Origin: Chitinophagaceae bacterium
Lineage (GTDB): Bacteria > Bacteroidota > Bacteroidia > Chitinophagales > Chitinophagaceae
Reading direction: 5' to 3'
Assembly: GCA_016702745.1 (NCBI GenBank)
Contig: JADJDJ010000002.1
Location: 558,001-622,000, forward strand
Length of the DNA stretch: 64,000 nucleotides
This document shows positions 27,321-36,697 of the stretch, in pieces (the stretch's first letter is position 1; every line of letters starts with the position of its first letter). The position numbers and the translations under genes are program-made. The notes beneath the pieces were generated by a model. It saw only the letters and a program-made list of their open reading frames with translations. It did no database searches and was not told the DNA's origin.

Positions 27321-27342
27321 TGGATGCAGGGTAATTGCATGG
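27321..27342. promoter_or_regulatory. Predicted weak WYL operator D (upstream of rmuC)
   Basis: TGGATGCAGGGTAATTGCATGG resembles the site upstream of the WYL gene (TGGATGCA-N7-TGCATCCA): ATGCA and TGCAT arms 7 bp apart, but with imperfect flanks. The core lies 37 bp upstream of the rmuC ATG. Confidence 0.45.
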
Positions 27343-27470
27343 TAGAAAACAGATTGATAGGGGAGCCTAACTAATAAAGAAAATAACTTTATCTGTTCAC
27401 TATAATACAAGGGAAAAAGTCAATGAAAAAACCATTATTATATTAATACTGGTTCATATACAATATCTAA

Positions 27471-28256
27471 TTATTGTGCGGGCAAATTAGTAAGGTTTTG
27501 TAATCTGATATTTAACACTTTTATCAATTTACTTGGATTATCACCATATTCAATTGCATTACGGTCTCGGATATCAAAGGGTAAATTCTGGAATTTATCT
27601 GTAAGAGTGATAACTTCTTTATTTAAGGCAACTGAATATCCACATTCATAAAAGGCATTAGGGTTTTGATCTGTTGCGACAAACATTATTAGTTTAGCGT
27701 TATCAATTTCCATAAATATTTTTTCAACTATGGATCTCGTAAATTGCCTCTCATCCGCCCTGATACAGCGATAGTGTGCTAAGCCGATACTTTTTTTTAT
27801 GACATTAAATATGTTGTCATACTCTTTTGAGAAAGGCATTGCTACAAAGCAACTTTGGCGTCTTCTAAGATTATTCATCAACTTAACACATTCAATAATA
27901 AATTCTTTTGGATCTTCCCTATTTTCTATAAAATTGAATTCATAATCGTATTGCCTTAGTAAGTCATCTGTGATAAATTGCGAATAGACTATTAATGATG
28001 AATCACCATATCGGGGTTTTAGTTTTTTATAAACTTCTAAACCGCCAAATTGAGTATCATTAAATGTGATTGTAACATCTATTAGAATTATATCAAAAAA
28101 ATGTTTATTTGCCAAGCGGATGGCAACACTAGGGTGTCGGGAACACATCACATGTGCATTTGTTAATTTTTGCAATAAATCCGAATAAAGGTCTAGAGAG
28201 TGTTGGCTGTCGTCGACTAGTAAAATACTCTTTAACCCATTTAATTTATTTGACAT
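27471..28256 (-). CDS. Receiver / TIR-like effector protein (261 aa)
   Basis: Residues 1-125 are a response-regulator receiver: SILLVDDS gives D15 and D16, and DIILIDVT the phosphoacceptor D60. Residues 133-255 form a TIR-like / nucleoside-deoxyribosyltransferase-like domain: CFVAMPFS (136-143), RCIRADE, ARAKLIM-like NAKLIMFVAT, and NPNAFYECGYSVAL with the likely catalytic glutamate E204, ending in PFDIRDRNAIEYGD. Such domains in defence systems cleave NAD or nucleotides, or are activated by oligomerisation. It is the last gene of a three-gene run, 11 bp after the receiver-HTH-ATPase gene. A phosphorylation-controlled NAD- or nucleotide-degrading effector is the inference. Confidence 0.8.
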   Translation of the reverse strand: MSNKLNGLKSILLVDDSQHSLDLYSDLLQKLTNAHVMCSRHPSVAIRLANKHFFDIILIDVTITFNDTQFGGLEVYKKLKPRYGDSSLIVYSQFITDDLLRQYDYEFNFIENREDPKEFIIECVKLMNNLRRRQSCFVAMPFSKEYDNIFNVIKKSIGLAHYRCIRADERQFTRSIVEKIFMEIDNAKLIMFVATDQNPNAFYECGYSVALNKEVITLTDKFQNLPFDIRDRNAIEYGDNPSKLIKVLNIRLQNLTNLPAQ

Positions 28257-28267
28257 GAAGTTGAATA

Positions 28268-29644
28268 TTATGAAACGTATTTAATAGTTGGAATTTCTAT
28301 GTATATTTTTGCACCCCCCAATCGTGCGGATTTCGAAAAAAATAATTTTCCTCTAGATTCCATTATTGTTCGATCAATAATTTTTAATCCCATTCCTGAT
28401 TCTAATAATTGCAGACGGGACATAGTAACATTTTGATTTATTTGAATTCCTAAAAATCCTGGTCCGTTATCATGTACTTCGCAAATAAATGTATTTCCTT
28501 TCATAGACCAATTGATATAAATTTCCAAATTGCCTTGTGAATTTTTTTTTGCATTTTCCACAAGCTCGGAAAGTGTTGAATACAAGACAACATTCGGGTA
28601 AATAAATCTGAGAGTAGGATCTTTGGTTTCGATTGCTAATTTCATATTAGTATTCCTTTCAGCAATTAAGTCTAGCAATTTATATGGGTGAGTGACAAAT
28701 AGCTTGTTAAGATCTGACGACCTAGTGCTATTAGCATATAATTTTATTAATTTATTTATTGAACTTATAGCCCTTGTAGCCTCTAATGCCTTTTTTGTGA
28801 CATCAGCGATTTGGGAGCGGTCTATCTCTGATTCTATATTGTTACTAATTTCATTTATTTGGTCCAAATAGTTGAATACCAATGACCTTTGCCCGGCTAA
28901 ATCATGGTTAACAAATGAAAGAATGGAATTCATAATTGTGAACATATTTACTAACTCTAGTTTAGTTAGTTCACTAATTGCATTCTCCATCTTTTCATCA
29001 ATAATTCCTACTCTTTGAGAATACATGTTAAGTTCTTCCACTGATTTACATCCGGTTTTCAACAGAAGTTTATTCTTAACAATCTCTACATCTTTAATAC
29101 TTAGGTTTACTGTTTCAGCTATTTCATTACAAGTATTTTTGTTGCACAACATGCGCAAAACAATAAGTTCTTTCTCACTTAAATCAACTAATGAAAATTT
29201 ATAATACTCTTCTGTTTCATTAGATACTAAACCTTTTATCAAGGCTTTATTTGTTTGCTCAGTAAAGAAAGCCCCATTATTATAAACACCAATAATTGCT
29301 TCATATATAAGTTTGGTGCCACTTTCTTTAGTTAAATAAGAACTTGCACCCAGTTGCATCATTTTTGAAATAACTGAATGATCATTATGCATAGACAAGA
29401 TTATAACTTTAACATCTGGGTATAATATCTTAACTTCAGGAAGAGTGCTAAGGCCGTCCAGTACCGGCATTTGAATATCAAGTAGAACAATATCAACTTT
29501 TATATGTTCTAGTAAGTTAAGTAACTGCAAACCATTTTCGGCTTCTGCTACAATTTGAATATCTGGGCGGGATTGTAAGCTTAATTTTACTCCTGTCCGA
29601 AATAAGGAATGATCATCTGCTATTGCAATCTTAATCATTTTCAT
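28268..29644 (-). CDS. Receiver / LuxR-type HTH / histidine-kinase-like ATPase hybrid (458 aa)
   Basis: Residues 1-125 are a typical NarL-type receiver (D10, D11, D56 in LLDIQMP, K106). Residues 150-215 form a LuxR-like helix-turn-helix (LSEKELIVLRMLCNKNTCNEIAETV). Residues 240-300 are a helical dimerisation region with a candidate phosphoacceptor at H247 (FVNHDLAGQ), and residues 330-455 are a GHKL ATPase with N-box LVENAKKN, DNGPGF (392-397) and SGMGLKI (416-422). Receiver and HTH precede the kinase, the reverse of a usual hybrid kinase, in a single soluble protein. It can in principle both read and send phosphate and bind DNA. It lies 20 bp downstream of the macro-like/HEPN-like gene. Confidence 0.8.
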   Translation of the reverse strand: MKMIKIAIADDHSLFRTGVKLSLQSRPDIQIVAEAENGLQLLNLLEHIKVDIVLLDIQMPVLDGLSTLPEVKILYPDVKVIILSMHNDHSVISKMMQLGASSYLTKESGTKLIYEAIIGVYNNGAFFTEQTNKALIKGLVSNETEEYYKFSLVDLSEKELIVLRMLCNKNTCNEIAETVNLSIKDVEIVKNKLLLKTGCKSVEELNMYSQRVGIIDEKMENAISELTKLELVNMFTIMNSILSFVNHDLAGQRSLVFNYLDQINEISNNIESEIDRSQIADVTKKALEATRAISSINKLIKLYANSTRSSDLNKLFVTHPYKLLDLIAERNTNMKLAIETKDPTLRFIYPNVVLYSTLSELVENAKKNSQGNLEIYINWSMKGNTFICEVHDNGPGFLGIQINQNVTMSRLQLLESGMGLKIIDRTIMESRGKLFFSKSARLGGAKIYIEIPTIKYVS

Positions 29645-29664
29645 TTAATTGTTTGGATAGTGAC

Positions 29665-30645
29665 CTAAGACTCAAAGGAAAAATGCCATTCTACAATTCT
29701 GAGAGTAAGAATTAGTATTCCTTCTGCATCTCTTCTAGTTGGGATAAAATTTGGGTCATGGTTTGAGAAATTGCCCAATATTCTACAGGTTGTCAGGTAA
29801 CTATATATATTAGGAGGGCAATAGTTTTTCAGCAAAGCGATTCCATCTGATAGTTTAATTGTGTTATTTGAAAGGCGTTTTTTTACAATTGTTTCAATTA
29901 TTGTTCGGCAGGTTATTATTACACCCCTGGGGTGCTTGTCTAAATCACGCAGCGCTGAAGTTAATTCTGGTTTAAACTGTAATAAATTGTCTATATTATG
30001 GACAGTTGAAAATGTTAATTCGTTTTCTGGTTTAATTTTTTGCAAACGGAAAACCGATTCAAAGAAATCAACAAATGTATCAAGCTCATATGCAATAAAG
30101 CGTAGTAAAGTTATTTTGGATGTTAAATTGAATAAGTCGCTTGCCCAATTAATAAGTAAATCAAAACACTCCTTCCGGTGTAAACCTCCGTATTGCGTAC
30201 CTAGTGCGGTTATGTCAATTGTAAATGGGGAGGTAGATTTCGCTAATTGAATTTTGGCTTTTTCCAAGCCGTTTTTTATATTATTCAGAATGAGACCAGA
30301 TTCTGATCCCAATGGTATAATGTCATTCTGGTCGGGCTCGCCCATGTCAATTATAAGTAATTTCTTAAAGCTTAAGTTTTGGAAACTTATATCAATAAAC
30401 TTAAATCCGTTCTCTTTTAATTCGTAATCAATATAGTTCTCTAAGCGAATAGAGGTATGCTTTTCTAAGAATGTATTAATTGAGCCTATTGCTGAATTTG
30501 GAGTAAAATTATTTGTTCGAAAGGCAGATAAAATTACAATGTCCGCGTCACTATGAACGATGTCGCCAAATCCAAGGCCAATAAGCTGACCTTGTTTATA
30601 CTCAAAAAGCAGTTTTGTTTTAATATACCCTGGCATTGATGACAT
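29665..30645 (-). CDS. Macro-like domain fused to DUF4145 (HEPN-like) domain (326 aa)
   Basis: The first gene of the three-gene run. Residues 1-165 start with FGDIVHSDADIVILSAF and later contain ALGTQYGGL, which is reminiscent of a macro-like or aminopeptidase-N-terminal-like fold that binds ADP-ribose, but the match is partial. Residues 215-325 look like DUF4145, a HEPN-superfamily domain: helices around RGVIITCRTIIETIVKKR and TCRILGNFSNHDPN, the latter with the arginine-asparagine-histidine cluster usual in this group. A link between NAD-derived signals and a HEPN toxin or adaptor can be imagined next to the TIR-like gene, but this is inference. Confidence 0.6.
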   Translation of the reverse strand: MSSMPGYIKTKLLFEYKQGQLIGLGFGDIVHSDADIVILSAFRTNNFTPNSAIGSINTFLEKHTSIRLENYIDYELKENGFKFIDISFQNLSFKKLLIIDMGEPDQNDIIPLGSESGLILNNIKNGLEKAKIQLAKSTSPFTIDITALGTQYGGLHRKECFDLLINWASDLFNLTSKITLLRFIAYELDTFVDFFESVFRLQKIKPENELTFSTVHNIDNLLQFKPELTSALRDLDKHPRGVIITCRTIIETIVKKRLSNNTIKLSDGIALLKNYCPPNIYSYLTTCRILGNFSNHDPNFIPTRRDAEGILILTLRIVEWHFSFES

Positions 30646-30840
30646 TTAGGTTTTAAGATACATCTGAATTTCGTTTTGACCTAAAAAAGGGTTTTTTAAA
30701 AAGTTGTTACCAATTGATTATCATAGTTCTATAACTGGATTGGAAAGAGTGTTTCTTTATATTGAAAGACACTGGTTTTCAACTAGAATATTTTAGAGGC
30801 AAACTATCAATATCTTGTTTGTGTTGAATATGCAGGTTTA

Positions 30841-31383
30841 TTAAGGGTCAAGCGCATTCCCCCTAAACAAATACTTCTTCTTCGCCCCAATAATCCAATA
30901 ATCCTCACCGCTTTGTTCCACCCGGATGGACTCCGGATCATTCCAGAATACTACATTATTGATTTTATGGGAAATGATTTCGCCCGGGCGGCTGTAATGC
31001 ACATGGACACTGCTGCCAATTAAGCCGGTTTCATAGATATAGAAAGTTATTTTCGGAAAATGATGACGGCCCACATAGCGGTCAAAAAGACCTGTGTTTT
31101 TGTCATCCAGTTTGGACCATAAAAATCCAAAAAAGGTTACGGCTATTGATAGTAATGAGAAGAAGACCAGCCCCAGCCAGTGCTTTGTTTGCAGGGGTGG
31201 GGTGTAAGAGCGGTAAATGGATCGGATCAGTAAAAAGAGTAAGACCAGGCAAATAATCCCGGAAAGGATAAAGAGCCCCATGTTCCAGGAAGGAATCAAG
31301 GATATACTTCGGCTAATCAGCCAGAGGGCCAGGAGGGTGAAAAGAAGGAAACCGGCGTAGCGGAAATATGTAGTTTTTTGCAT
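30841..31383 (-). CDS. Small membrane protein of unknown function (180 aa)
   Basis: The N-terminal 90 residues contain three membrane segments (YAGFLLFTLLALWLI; MGLFILSGIICLVLLFLLI; WLGLVFFSLLSIAVTFFGFL). The remainder (DRYVGRHHFPKITFYIYETG... to FRGNALDP) is a soluble domain with a strand pattern, probably on one side of the membrane. No family is recognised. It is not obviously part of the defence island: the gap to the island is 195 bp. Confidence 0.7.
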   Translation of the reverse strand: MQKTTYFRYAGFLLFTLLALWLISRSISLIPSWNMGLFILSGIICLVLLFLLIRSIYRSYTPPLQTKHWLGLVFFSLLSIAVTFFGFLWSKLDDKNTGLFDRYVGRHHFPKITFYIYETGLIGSSVHVHYSRPGEIISHKINNVVFWNDPESIRVEQSGEDYWIIGAKKKYLFRGNALDP

Positions 31384-31509
31384 GATCAGCTATTCAGTGT
31401 TTAAATATGAATTTTTTTAACCACGGAGAGCACGGCGAATCACGGAAACGATAACGCTGTGCAGCGCAGTGTTAGCAGTGGTTTAACATTATCAGGATGT
31501 CGTATCATC

Positions 31510-31848
31510 TCACAACTCTCTTAAAGCCACTTCATCCAATCTGCCCTTCGCCTCTTTCCAGTCAGGTACTGAATCAGCCTCCCATACCAGGGTCCTGATC
31601 CGGCTGGAGAACAGCTTTGTTTTTTTCATAGCCTCTTTATGTGCCCCGCTGTTTCGGTACTGCAAAATGGAATTGCGGTCCTGCCAGGCTGTGAGGGTAT
31701 ACCCAATCCGCCAGCCTCCATTGCCTATCCATACATGAAGACAACCGGCTGCCTGCCTCGCCTGTTTGGCAGATCGGGAAGCATGACGCACAAATTCAAA
31801 GAAGCGCCAGAAATTTTTGACATGCAATTCAGTGGCGACGATGAGCAT
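31510..31848 (-). CDS. Dimeric alpha/beta-barrel (monooxygenase-like) protein
   Basis: The 112-aa product contains the pattern of spheroidene- or antibiotic-monooxygenase-like and DUF3291-type proteins: a first strand and helix (ELHVKNFWRFFEFV), GCLHVWIGNGG, and YTLTAWQDRNSILQYRNSGAHKEAMKK, where the tryptophan-rich turn and the S/H helix are characteristic. Such proteins are small, usually homodimeric, cytoplasmic and often of unknown substrate. It is read alone between a small membrane protein and the first caspase gene. Confidence 0.7.
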   Translation of the reverse strand: MLIVATELHVKNFWRFFEFVRHASRSAKQARQAAGCLHVWIGNGGWRIGYTLTAWQDRNSILQYRNSGAHKEAMKKTKLFSSRIRTLVWEADSVPDWKEAKGRLDEVALREL

Positions 31849-32052
31849 GGTTGAATTTTTATAGGTTTAAGTTAGTGTTTTTTAAAGAACGCGGATTAGC
31901 AGAACATCTAAAATCCTGTGAAGCAACCTTTCGAATATCACCCGGATGAAAAGCAATTGATACAGGTCAACCCTGATTGGGCCATTAAACTATTGGTAAG
32001 TTTAATCGGCTATCTTAACTTAATGCCTCCATAAAACATTCAATACTCAGCT

Positions 32053-35000
32053 TTGTCTTCGATTCGTTCATACCTGCTTTTTTGGGGAACCTGCCTCCTG
32101 ATACATTGGCCATCTCATGCACAGGTACATTTTACCATTAACATGCCACAACCTTCTTCGCAGGTGCTGGCCATCTACAAACTAGCAGATGCGACCAGCC
32201 TTATTACCGTAACTCCCTATGCTCTTTACCAGTGGGATATGCTTACCGGCCGCTGTATCCGGCAATGCCTGCTAAAAGGAAAAGCCACCCAGGCACGTAT
32301 TAGCACCGACATGAAATGGATGCTAGTAGTGCAGGAAAAAGAGAAAGGCGATTTACTCGAAGTATACCGTACATCCGATTTTCAAATGCTGGCAGACATG
32401 GAACTGAATGCCATTCTTGCCAAAACTGAGAAAGGAAAATTATACAGAGATTACCGGGCCCGCGCTTTCGACTATGATCCGCTAACGGGTTGGATGGGCG
32501 TGTGTACATTCAGCAGTCTGCTATTTTATAATACAGGGACAAAAGAAACCATACTACCGGAAACCAGTTCTGCCACTGCATTCAGTTCCATGATTAATAC
32601 TAGTAATAAGTGGCTGATTGCGGGGGAAAACTATTCCAATCAAAAACAGGCCATCTGGGAGTTTGTACCGGCAAAACAAGGAAAATTCAACTTACTGGAT
32701 CTGCCTGCTCAGGAAATAGTACAAGCTATGATTCCAGAACCGAAAACTGGTGCTATTCTGCTGGTGCACGGGAATCAGGGTTTCAGCCGGCTGAACCCGG
32801 ATCACAGCCGGTTGCAACCCATATTAAATACGGAAGGTTTATTTTGGTTAACCCATACCCAATATTACTGGGATCAATCCACGCTATATATTAGCAATGA
32901 AAATGGTTGCTTTTCTTACCCCGCGGGCAGCGAAAAGATCCGGCGGGTGAAACTCCGCCACACCAATAAGAAGAGCAGTGACGGTATTGATATGGCGGAA
33001 AAATATTTTTTCCTTCCCTGGGATCTCTCCAAGGGTATTTTTCTTGATAAGGGCCGGGCTAATACCATTTCTCTATTTGTAATGGACTCAATCGTCTGGC
33101 AAACGGATGATGATACCTGGTATCAAAAGAATAATATACTTAGTATTGGTAACCCCGATATGGTTGCTTTTTCATCTATATCCGCTACGGCGAACGGAGA
33201 ATACCTGGTACAGGATATTAATAATAGTGCGGTATATAATACCGCCAGATTACAAATCAGCGCAGCGAGCAAAGAGTTTCCGATAGGGATGATACCCGTC
33301 AATCATCCCTTCGTTTACCTGCCCGGTAGAAAACAGGTTGGCAGACTGGCATATCTAAACGAAAGCGGGAAGGGTTATGATTACCGGTTATTACTCTATA
33401 ACCGCTCCGGATGGCTGGATACCACCATCATTTTACCAAAAGTAAAGACGGGTATATGGTATCCGCATATTTATACTGCGCCGGACAGTGATACGATTTA
33501 CATGGTGGATGCGGAAGGACGAGAAGCCCATGTTCTTACTCCGGGATCAGCAACCGGCACACAGATCCCGCTGCCTGCTGGTCTTGCCCGGTACTGGCCG
33601 GTATTAGATTCAAGAATGATGAAGCTTCCCAATGGTCACCTTTTATTCAGCGCTGACCTGATCGTGGATATCAATTACAGGGAAAAAACCTACCGGGTGA
33701 TTGACAGCAGTTTCCTAAGCCATTGCCGGATACTGGCAATAGATTCAGCAGCACAGCAGGTGATTTATCAAACAGAACGACCTTCTTCGGGCCTGATGAA
33801 AATAGTCAGCTACCAGTATAATAGCGGAGAAGTGAGAACAATGCTGGATGATTTTAATGCCGCAAATACTGTAACCATGAAGGCAGTGAACTGGAAGGGC
33901 TCAGCTGCCTGGATGCTGGGGTTAAGAACCGGGGTAGTGGATATCCGGAGCCGCGATCTCTCAAAATCAATCTACTCTTTTACACCGGTTCCCAATACTG
34001 GGCTGAATGATTTGCAGGTGGATACAGTGGCAGGAACGGTTACCCTGCTGATGAAGGACTATACCATGCGGGTTTTGGACCTTTCCTCCTTGCAACCATT
34101 GGCGACACTATTTACGGGAAAACAGGAAAGGGAGTATGTCTTATCGGTAATAGACAGCCGTGCCCGCTTCCTGATACCTGCGAGTCAGTCACAATTACTC
34201 AACTGGGTTTACCGGGATAAAGCCTATGATTTCAGCACTCTGGAAAAAAATTATAACAAACCTGCTGAGGTACTCAGGTTATTGCGCTCAACCGATACGG
34301 CTTATATCCGGATGGTGCAAAAAGCCAGCGATACTCGCCTGAAAAGAAGTAGCCGGGAACAGCGTGCCGATAAAATAAAAGAATTGCCCGATTGCAGTTT
34401 TACAACAGATAAGGAATGGGTTACAGACAGTTCTTTTATCCTGCTGCATGTTCTCGTGAAAGCAGGCCATTCGCCCGTCAGTCGCTGGCAGGTTTTTGCC
34501 AACAATGTACCGTTATTATATAATAAAATAGCTGCATTCAGCCGTCCGCTTCCCCCGGGCCGGGATACCAGTTTTGTATACCGGATGGAATTGCCTCATT
34601 CATCAGCCACCCGAATCAGCGTCCGGGTTTATGACAGCGAAAACAATGCTTCCCTTTTTTCTGAAAAATGGGTGTACCGGTACCGGCAACAGGCGCCCCG
34701 GAGTACAAAGACATGGTACCTTGGATTTGGTTGCAGCAAATACCAGGATACCAGTTTTAATCTGCGTTATGCAGCGAAAGATGTACAGGATATTAGTAAC
34801 AGGGTTAAATCTGAAATGAGCAGCAGCAACCGTGGTGGTGCTCTGGCTATTACTGACAGTTTGGTTAAGTTAAATAATATGGTAGCAGGATTTGCCTGGC
34901 TGGCGGAGAAAGCAGCAGTCAATGACGTAGTGATCATTTCATTTTCGGGTCACGGAATAACTTCAAAAAACGGGAAATTCTATTTTATGCTGTATGATTC

Positions 35001-35553
35001 CGATTTTAAAAACCCGGAAGAAACGGCGCTTTCATTTGATGTTATTTTCGAATTGCTGAAAGTATTACCCTGCCGTAAAAAACTGGTTTTACTGGATGCT
35101 TGTGAAAGTGGAGATTTTGATAACGATGGATATGTTGTCAAACAACAATCCGCTGTTGAGCAATCAGTCAAAAATGACGATGGGGCAAGAGGTACTGAAA
35201 TTCGGAACCGGGATGCAGCCCTGAGTCCTGCAGCTTATCTGGAATGGATGAAAGATTATTTCGCGGATTCGGAGGGAGAAAGCGGAGCCACAATTATTGC
35301 TGCCACATCTGGTACCAGTGTGGCTTTGGAAAATGAGCAATGGCAAAACGGTATTTTTTCATATGCACTGATCAGGGGACTTTTTGAAATGAAAGCTGAC
35401 CTCAATAAAGACAATAGCATTTCTATCAGTGAGCTTAGGGATTATATTACAGAAACAGTAAGCAGGGCTACTAACAAACGCCAGCGTCCTTCTGTTCGTA
35501 ATATTGATATGCGGAATAACTGGCAGGTGATGGAAAAAAACTGGCTGAAATAA
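32053..35553 (+). CDS. Secreted caspase-family protein with N-terminal beta-propeller-like region (1166 aa)
   Basis: The gene appears to start at a TTG at 32053, because only this start includes the signal peptide (MSSIRSYLLFWGTCLLIHW..SHAQ). Residues 25-700 have repeated strand patterns of a WD40-like propeller. The caspase/metacaspase domain starts at WYLGFGCSKYQD; the catalytic histidine is H967 (FSGHG) and the cysteine C1017 (LDACESG). The C-terminus (ISELRDYITETVSRAT) is typical of bacterial caspase proteins. Caspase-family cysteine proteases cleave after basic or acidic residues; the substrate is not evident. The signal peptide places it in the periplasm or outside, so a role distinct from cytoplasmic anti-phage caspases is likely. 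Confidence 0.88.
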   Translation: MSSIRSYLLFWGTCLLIHWPSHAQVHFTINMPQPSSQVLAIYKLADATSLITVTPYALYQWDMLTGRCIRQCLLKGKATQARISTDMKWMLVVQEKEKGDLLEVYRTSDFQMLADMELNAILAKTEKGKLYRDYRARAFDYDPLTGWMGVCTFSSLLFYNTGTKETILPETSSATAFSSMINTSNKWLIAGENYSNQKQAIWEFVPAKQGKFNLLDLPAQEIVQAMIPEPKTGAILLVHGNQGFSRLNPDHSRLQPILNTEGLFWLTHTQYYWDQSTLYISNENGCFSYPAGSEKIRRVKLRHTNKKSSDGIDMAEKYFFLPWDLSKGIFLDKGRANTISLFVMDSIVWQTDDDTWYQKNNILSIGNPDMVAFSSISATANGEYLVQDINNSAVYNTARLQISAASKEFPIGMIPVNHPFVYLPGRKQVGRLAYLNESGKGYDYRLLLYNRSGWLDTTIILPKVKTGIWYPHIYTAPDSDTIYMVDAEGREAHVLTPGSATGTQIPLPAGLARYWPVLDSRMMKLPNGHLLFSADLIVDINYREKTYRVIDSSFLSHCRILAIDSAAQQVIYQTERPSSGLMKIVSYQYNSGEVRTMLDDFNAANTVTMKAVNWKGSAAWMLGLRTGVVDIRSRDLSKSIYSFTPVPNTGLNDLQVDTVAGTVTLLMKDYTMRVLDLSSLQPLATLFTGKQEREYVLSVIDSRARFLIPASQSQLLNWVYRDKAYDFSTLEKNYNKPAEVLRLLRSTDTAYIRMVQKASDTRLKRSSREQRADKIKELPDCSFTTDKEWVTDSSFILLHVLVKAGHSPVSRWQVFANNVPLLYNKIAAFSRPLPPGRDTSFVYRMELPHSSATRISVRVYDSENNASLFSEKWVYRYRQQAPRSTKTWYLGFGCSKYQDTSFNLRYAAKDVQDISNRVKSEMSSSNRGGALAITDSLVKLNNMVAGFAWLAEKAAVNDVVIISFSGHGITSKNGKFYFMLYDSDFKNPEETALSFDVIFELLKVLPCRKKLVLLDACESGDFDNDGYVVKQQSAVEQSVKNDDGARGTEIRNRDAALSPAAYLEWMKDYFADSEGESGATIIAATSGTSVALENEQWQNGIFSYALIRGLFEMKADLNKDNSISISELRDYITETVSRATNKRQRPSVRNIDMRNNWQVMEKNWLK

Positions 35554-35678
35554 TGCAAAAAGAATTTTGTTTTATTTGATAAAATCATATTGTGTCAGTC
35601 GAAACGGTTTCTTATTTGGCAGCTCACAAGAAAGTCAAACCCACTTTTCCCAAATTTTATAAAAGATCAATATAGCAC

Positions 35679-36521
35679 ATGCCAACACTCAACCAACAAT
35701 TCCAATCTCAGGGCTTTCTCGTGCTCGAGCGTTTCGTTCCCGCCAAAGCCTGCGATGCCCTCATGCTTTGGGCCGAAGCACTCACATCAGATTTTGATTA
35801 TAAAGGACATCCCTCCATATTTCAGACAACTGATCAAAGCAAAAGCAGCGATGATTATTTTCTGGAATCGGGCGATCAAATCTCCTTCTTTTTTGAGAAA
35901 GATGCATTTGATGAAAAAGGGGAATTGAAACAGGACCTCTTTCATTCCCTTAATAAAATCGGACATGCCCTGCATGACCTGGATCCCATGTTCGCTTCCT
36001 TTTCAAGATCAAAAGAAATGAGAGAGCTGGCCGCTGAACTGGGTTTGGAAGATCATGTGCTGATCCAGAGCATGATGATTTTCAAACATGCTAAAATCGG
36101 CGGCAAAGTAGATGTACACCAGGATGCCACCTTTCTTTACACAGAACCGCAATCCTGTATCGGTTTCTGGTTTGCACTGGAAGATGCGACGATTGAAAAC
36201 GGCTGTATGTGGGCAGCAGCAGGCGGACATAAAACCAGTCTGCGCAGCCGCTTCCAAAGAAAAGAAGGCGGCGGCACTGAAATGCAGATACTCGATGAGC
36301 AGCCTTATGATATAAATTCCATGAAGCCACTGGAAGTTCCCAAAGGAAGCTGTATTGTGCTTCATGGTCTTTTACCCCATTACAGTTTGCCCAATACCAG
36401 CGGTAAATCAAGACAGGCTTTCGCCATTCATACCATTCACCGGGATGCATACTACCCGGAATCAAACTGGCTGAGAAGAGAAAGAAAATCACTAAAAGGT
36501 TTTGAGCAATCTGCGCACTAA
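35679..36521 (+). CDS. Phytanoyl-CoA dioxygenase family protein (280 aa)
   Basis: An Fe(II)/2-oxoglutarate-dependent oxygenase of the PhyH family. The iron-binding H-x-D is in DVHQDATFL, the distal histidine in HGLLPHYSLPN, and the 2-oxoglutarate arginine follows in GKSRQAFAIH. The N-terminal FLVLERFVPAKACDAL is the usual family start. The substrate in this organism cannot be told. It stands as a single gene between two secreted-protein genes. Confidence 0.88.
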   Translation: MPTLNQQFQSQGFLVLERFVPAKACDALMLWAEALTSDFDYKGHPSIFQTTDQSKSSDDYFLESGDQISFFFEKDAFDEKGELKQDLFHSLNKIGHALHDLDPMFASFSRSKEMRELAAELGLEDHVLIQSMMIFKHAKIGGKVDVHQDATFLYTEPQSCIGFWFALEDATIENGCMWAAAGGHKTSLRSRFQRKEGGGTEMQILDEQPYDINSMKPLEVPKGSCIVLHGLLPHYSLPNTSGKSRQAFAIHTIHRDAYYPESNWLRRERKSLKGFEQSAH

Positions 36522-36697
36522 AATAATTTGACATAAATCATACTACCGATTTATGTCCTTCATTCTCAGTGAATAATAAACCTGGATAGAACTGTTTTAG
36601 GCATAACCATACCGGTTACTTATTCACAAAAGTTTTGATGCAGATTTCTCAGTGTACATTCGCCGCGCCGCCCCAAAAAACGGTAGTATTAATAGCT

